Below are positions 57,915 to 59,253 of a DNA stretch of 59,253 bases, one piece after another. The notes beneath the pieces were generated by a model. The model searched no databases. It had not been told where the DNA came from and saw only the letters and a program-made list of their open reading frames with translations. This DNA comes from a virus: positions 1 to 59,253 of the IMG/VR virus record IMGVR_UViG_3300013119_000886; one strand, 5' to 3'. Positions within the stretch are counted from its first letter, which is position 1; the number at the start of each line of letters is the position of its first letter. The position numbers and the translations under genes are program-made.

Positions 57915-58696
57915 TGCAGAAATTAAATAAACTATATTGTGGTGATGCTGTACAAGTGTTATCTGGTTTTGATAGTGATAGTATAGATTTAACAGTAACT
58001 TCACCGCCTTATAATGTTGGCAAAAATTATGATAGTAGTAATGATAACTTGACAGCAGAAAATTACTTTGCTATTATTTCAAATGTATTAGAAGAAGTTT
58101 ATCGAGTTACGAAAACAGGAGGCAGGCTGTGTTTAAATGTACCATTTATTGGTAATAGTTATTTCTTAGGTAAATCAGAATGTATGCAATTTTACCCTTC
58201 TCCTTATGTAGAGTTATGCCAAGATTTAAACTGGATATTTAGAGATTTTGTAGTGTGGGTTAAAAGTAGCGAGTCTGAGAATCCTAATAATTTTAGTGGT
58301 AATTCTACTCAATGGAGGAGTTGGCAATCAGCGAGTTGTCCATTTTTGCGTTGTTACGCGGAGGTTATTTTAATATTTCACAAGCAAAGCAAAACACTTC
58401 AGCATAATGGAGTAAGTGATATAACTAAAGAAGAGTTTCTTGAATACACAAAGAATGTTTGGTATTTTCCTGCGTCATATACTAAATGTCATCCTGCTAT
58501 ATTCCCAATAGAATTACCTAGAAGATGTATTAAGTTATATAGTTATGTTGATGATATAGTGCTTGACCCCTTTTCTGGTATAGGCAGTACATGCGTAGCT
58601 GCTAATAATTTACAGCGCAGGTGGATTGGTATTGATGTTTCTATGAAATATACTAATATTGCCAGGGCGAAATTGGCGCAGTTACGGTTATTTTGA
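57914..58696 (+). CDS. site-specific DNA methyltransferase (beta class, N4-C or N6-A)
   Basis: 260 aa. Motif IV TVTSPPYNV comes first (residues about 28-36) and motif I VLDPFSGIGSTCVAA near the C-terminus, the beta-class order; SPPY favours N4-cytosine but N6-adenine is possible. The end IGIDVSMKYTNIARAKL is homologous to the remnant at 8989-9136. No restriction enzyme is adjacent, so it probably protects or marks phage DNA. Confidence 0.9.
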   Translation: MQKLNKLYCGDAVQVLSGFDSDSIDLTVTSPPYNVGKNYDSSNDNLTAENYFAIISNVLEEVYRVTKTGGRLCLNVPFIGNSYFLGKSECMQFYPSPYVELCQDLNWIFRDFVVWVKSSESENPNNFSGNSTQWRSWQSASCPFLRCYAEVILIFHKQSKTLQHNGVSDITKEEFLEYTKNVWYFPASYTKCHPAIFPIELPRRCIKLYSYVDDIVLDPFSGIGSTCVAANNLQRRWIGIDVSMKYTNIARAKLAQLRLF

Positions 58697-58747
58697 CTGA
58701 TAGTTGGTATTTTATTTATTGGTGACTGGCATTTAATGAAATATACC

Positions 58748-58777
58748 TTGACAAATCATATCTGCATTTGTTACAAT
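58748..58777 (+). promoter_or_regulatory. sigma70-type promoter
   Basis: TTGACA (58748-58753) and TACAAT (58772-58777) with an 18-bp spacer, about 30 bp before the start at 58807. A good consensus match in the intergenic gap after the methyltransferase gene. Confidence 0.7.
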
Positions 58778-58806
58778 GTTGTAAACTACTAAAAGGTAAT
58801 CACAAT

Positions 58807-59079
58807 ATGAAATGTATATTATGTGGTGTAGCATTGATTAATAAACTCCGGGAGGTTTGCACTATTTGTGCAGATAAGATTGCCAAAGCTGTGGCATTAC
58901 TACCGAATATAGAGGCGGATATACTGGAGTTTGTTATCAAGAATCAATCATGGATTAAGCCATTATCTGATAAATGTAAAGGCAAATGGTATGGCAAGCT
59001 AACATTGAGTGTAACAGATAGTGAGTTTACACATGCAGGGTGGTATGAAACTAAATTATTACAACAACAGTTTCACTAA
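58807..59079 (+). CDS. small zinc-ribbon-like protein
   Basis: 90 aa from ATG 58807 after AAAAGGTAATCACAAT. CILCGVAL and VCTICADKI give a cysteine quartet at the N-terminus. The rest is helical then basic. It begins a new transcription unit behind its own promoter. Confidence 0.6.
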   Translation: MKCILCGVALINKLREVCTICADKIAKAVALLPNIEADILEFVIKNQSWIKPLSDKCKGKWYGKLTLSVTDSEFTHAGWYETKLLQQQFH

Positions 59080-59253
59080 TGTTAGACAAAGAAGCTGTTA
59101 AAATAATACTGTCGCAATAATCTTACCTTAAACTGAGAAATTCTCAAAGGTTTGGTCTAATAAAGAGGGTAACAGAAAGAAAAAGTTGACATTTGGATAT
59201 GCCTTTTGATGGACATACTCATCCCTCAGAAATAAGGATTTAACAACTGTTAA
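59080..59253 (+). other. intergenic end region
   Basis: No gene is visible to the window end. A hairpin with ACCTT/AAGGT enclosing TGAGAA-A-TTCTCA lies at about 59126-59152, a TTGACA box without a convincing -10 at about 59185, and the last bases contain TTTAACAACTG, shared with the 20-bp repeat at 39075-39227. Confidence 0.35.

Overview
The window looks like most of a genome segment from a tailed, AT-rich bacteriophage (or prophage) of an anaerobic or low-GC bacterium. Supporting signs are a terminase large subunit, an HK97-type portal and a head-maturation fusion protein (47.8-57.4 kb), a phage replication/recombination set (DnaB-like helicase, UvrD-like helicase, RusA, an SSB-like and an annealing-protein candidate, a Cas4-like nuclease), dozens of small tightly packed genes, and strong GGAGG ribosome binding sites. 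The standard genetic code is used. The host cannot be named from the sequence.

Layout. (1) 1-7.1 kb, + strand: a cassette of glycosyltransferase-like proteins, two methyltransferases and two SPASM-type radical SAM enzymes, then an HU-like protein, a membrane protein and a lytic transglycosylase. (2) 7.1-33.0 kb, - strand: a secreted protein, a TROVE/Ro60 RNA-binding protein with a structured RNA-like region upstream, then replication, recombination and nucleotide-metabolism genes and many small unknown proteins. (3) 33.0-35.35 kb: about 2.2 kb with no convincing gene but many long-range helices on the + strand, bordered by a tRNA-like element. It separates the two divergent gene blocks. (4) 35.35-47.4 kb, + strand: small accessory genes, a DEDDh exonuclease, a third radical SAM-like protein, an HNH endonuclease, a tRNA-Asn, an RNA ligase and a stand-alone C-terminal domain of class II ribonucleotide reductase, with a small - strand regulator island at 39.3-40.0 kb. 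(5) 47.8-59.25 kb, + strand: the packaging/head module, in which terminase and a fourth radical SAM protein each carry a LAGLIDADG intein, then a DNA methyltransferase.

The most striking result is RNA-based. Four type I hammerhead ribozymes lie on the - strand in gaps between genes (25.8, 27.3, 29.3 and 30.3 kb). Each would cut the polycistronic transcript 24-28 nt before the next start codon. Two match the catalytic core consensus. The other two share a paired change at core positions 3 and 8 (C3-G8 to U3-A8), and in one of them the stop codon of the upstream gene is part of the ribozyme core. Two very short tRNA-like elements (acceptor stem plus T-arm only), hairpins in most other - strand gaps, the TROVE protein, an RNA ligase and a 2H phosphoesterase domain fused to a head protein suggest a phage that relies heavily on RNA processing. 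The coupling between these parts is inference; the elements themselves are read directly from the sequence.
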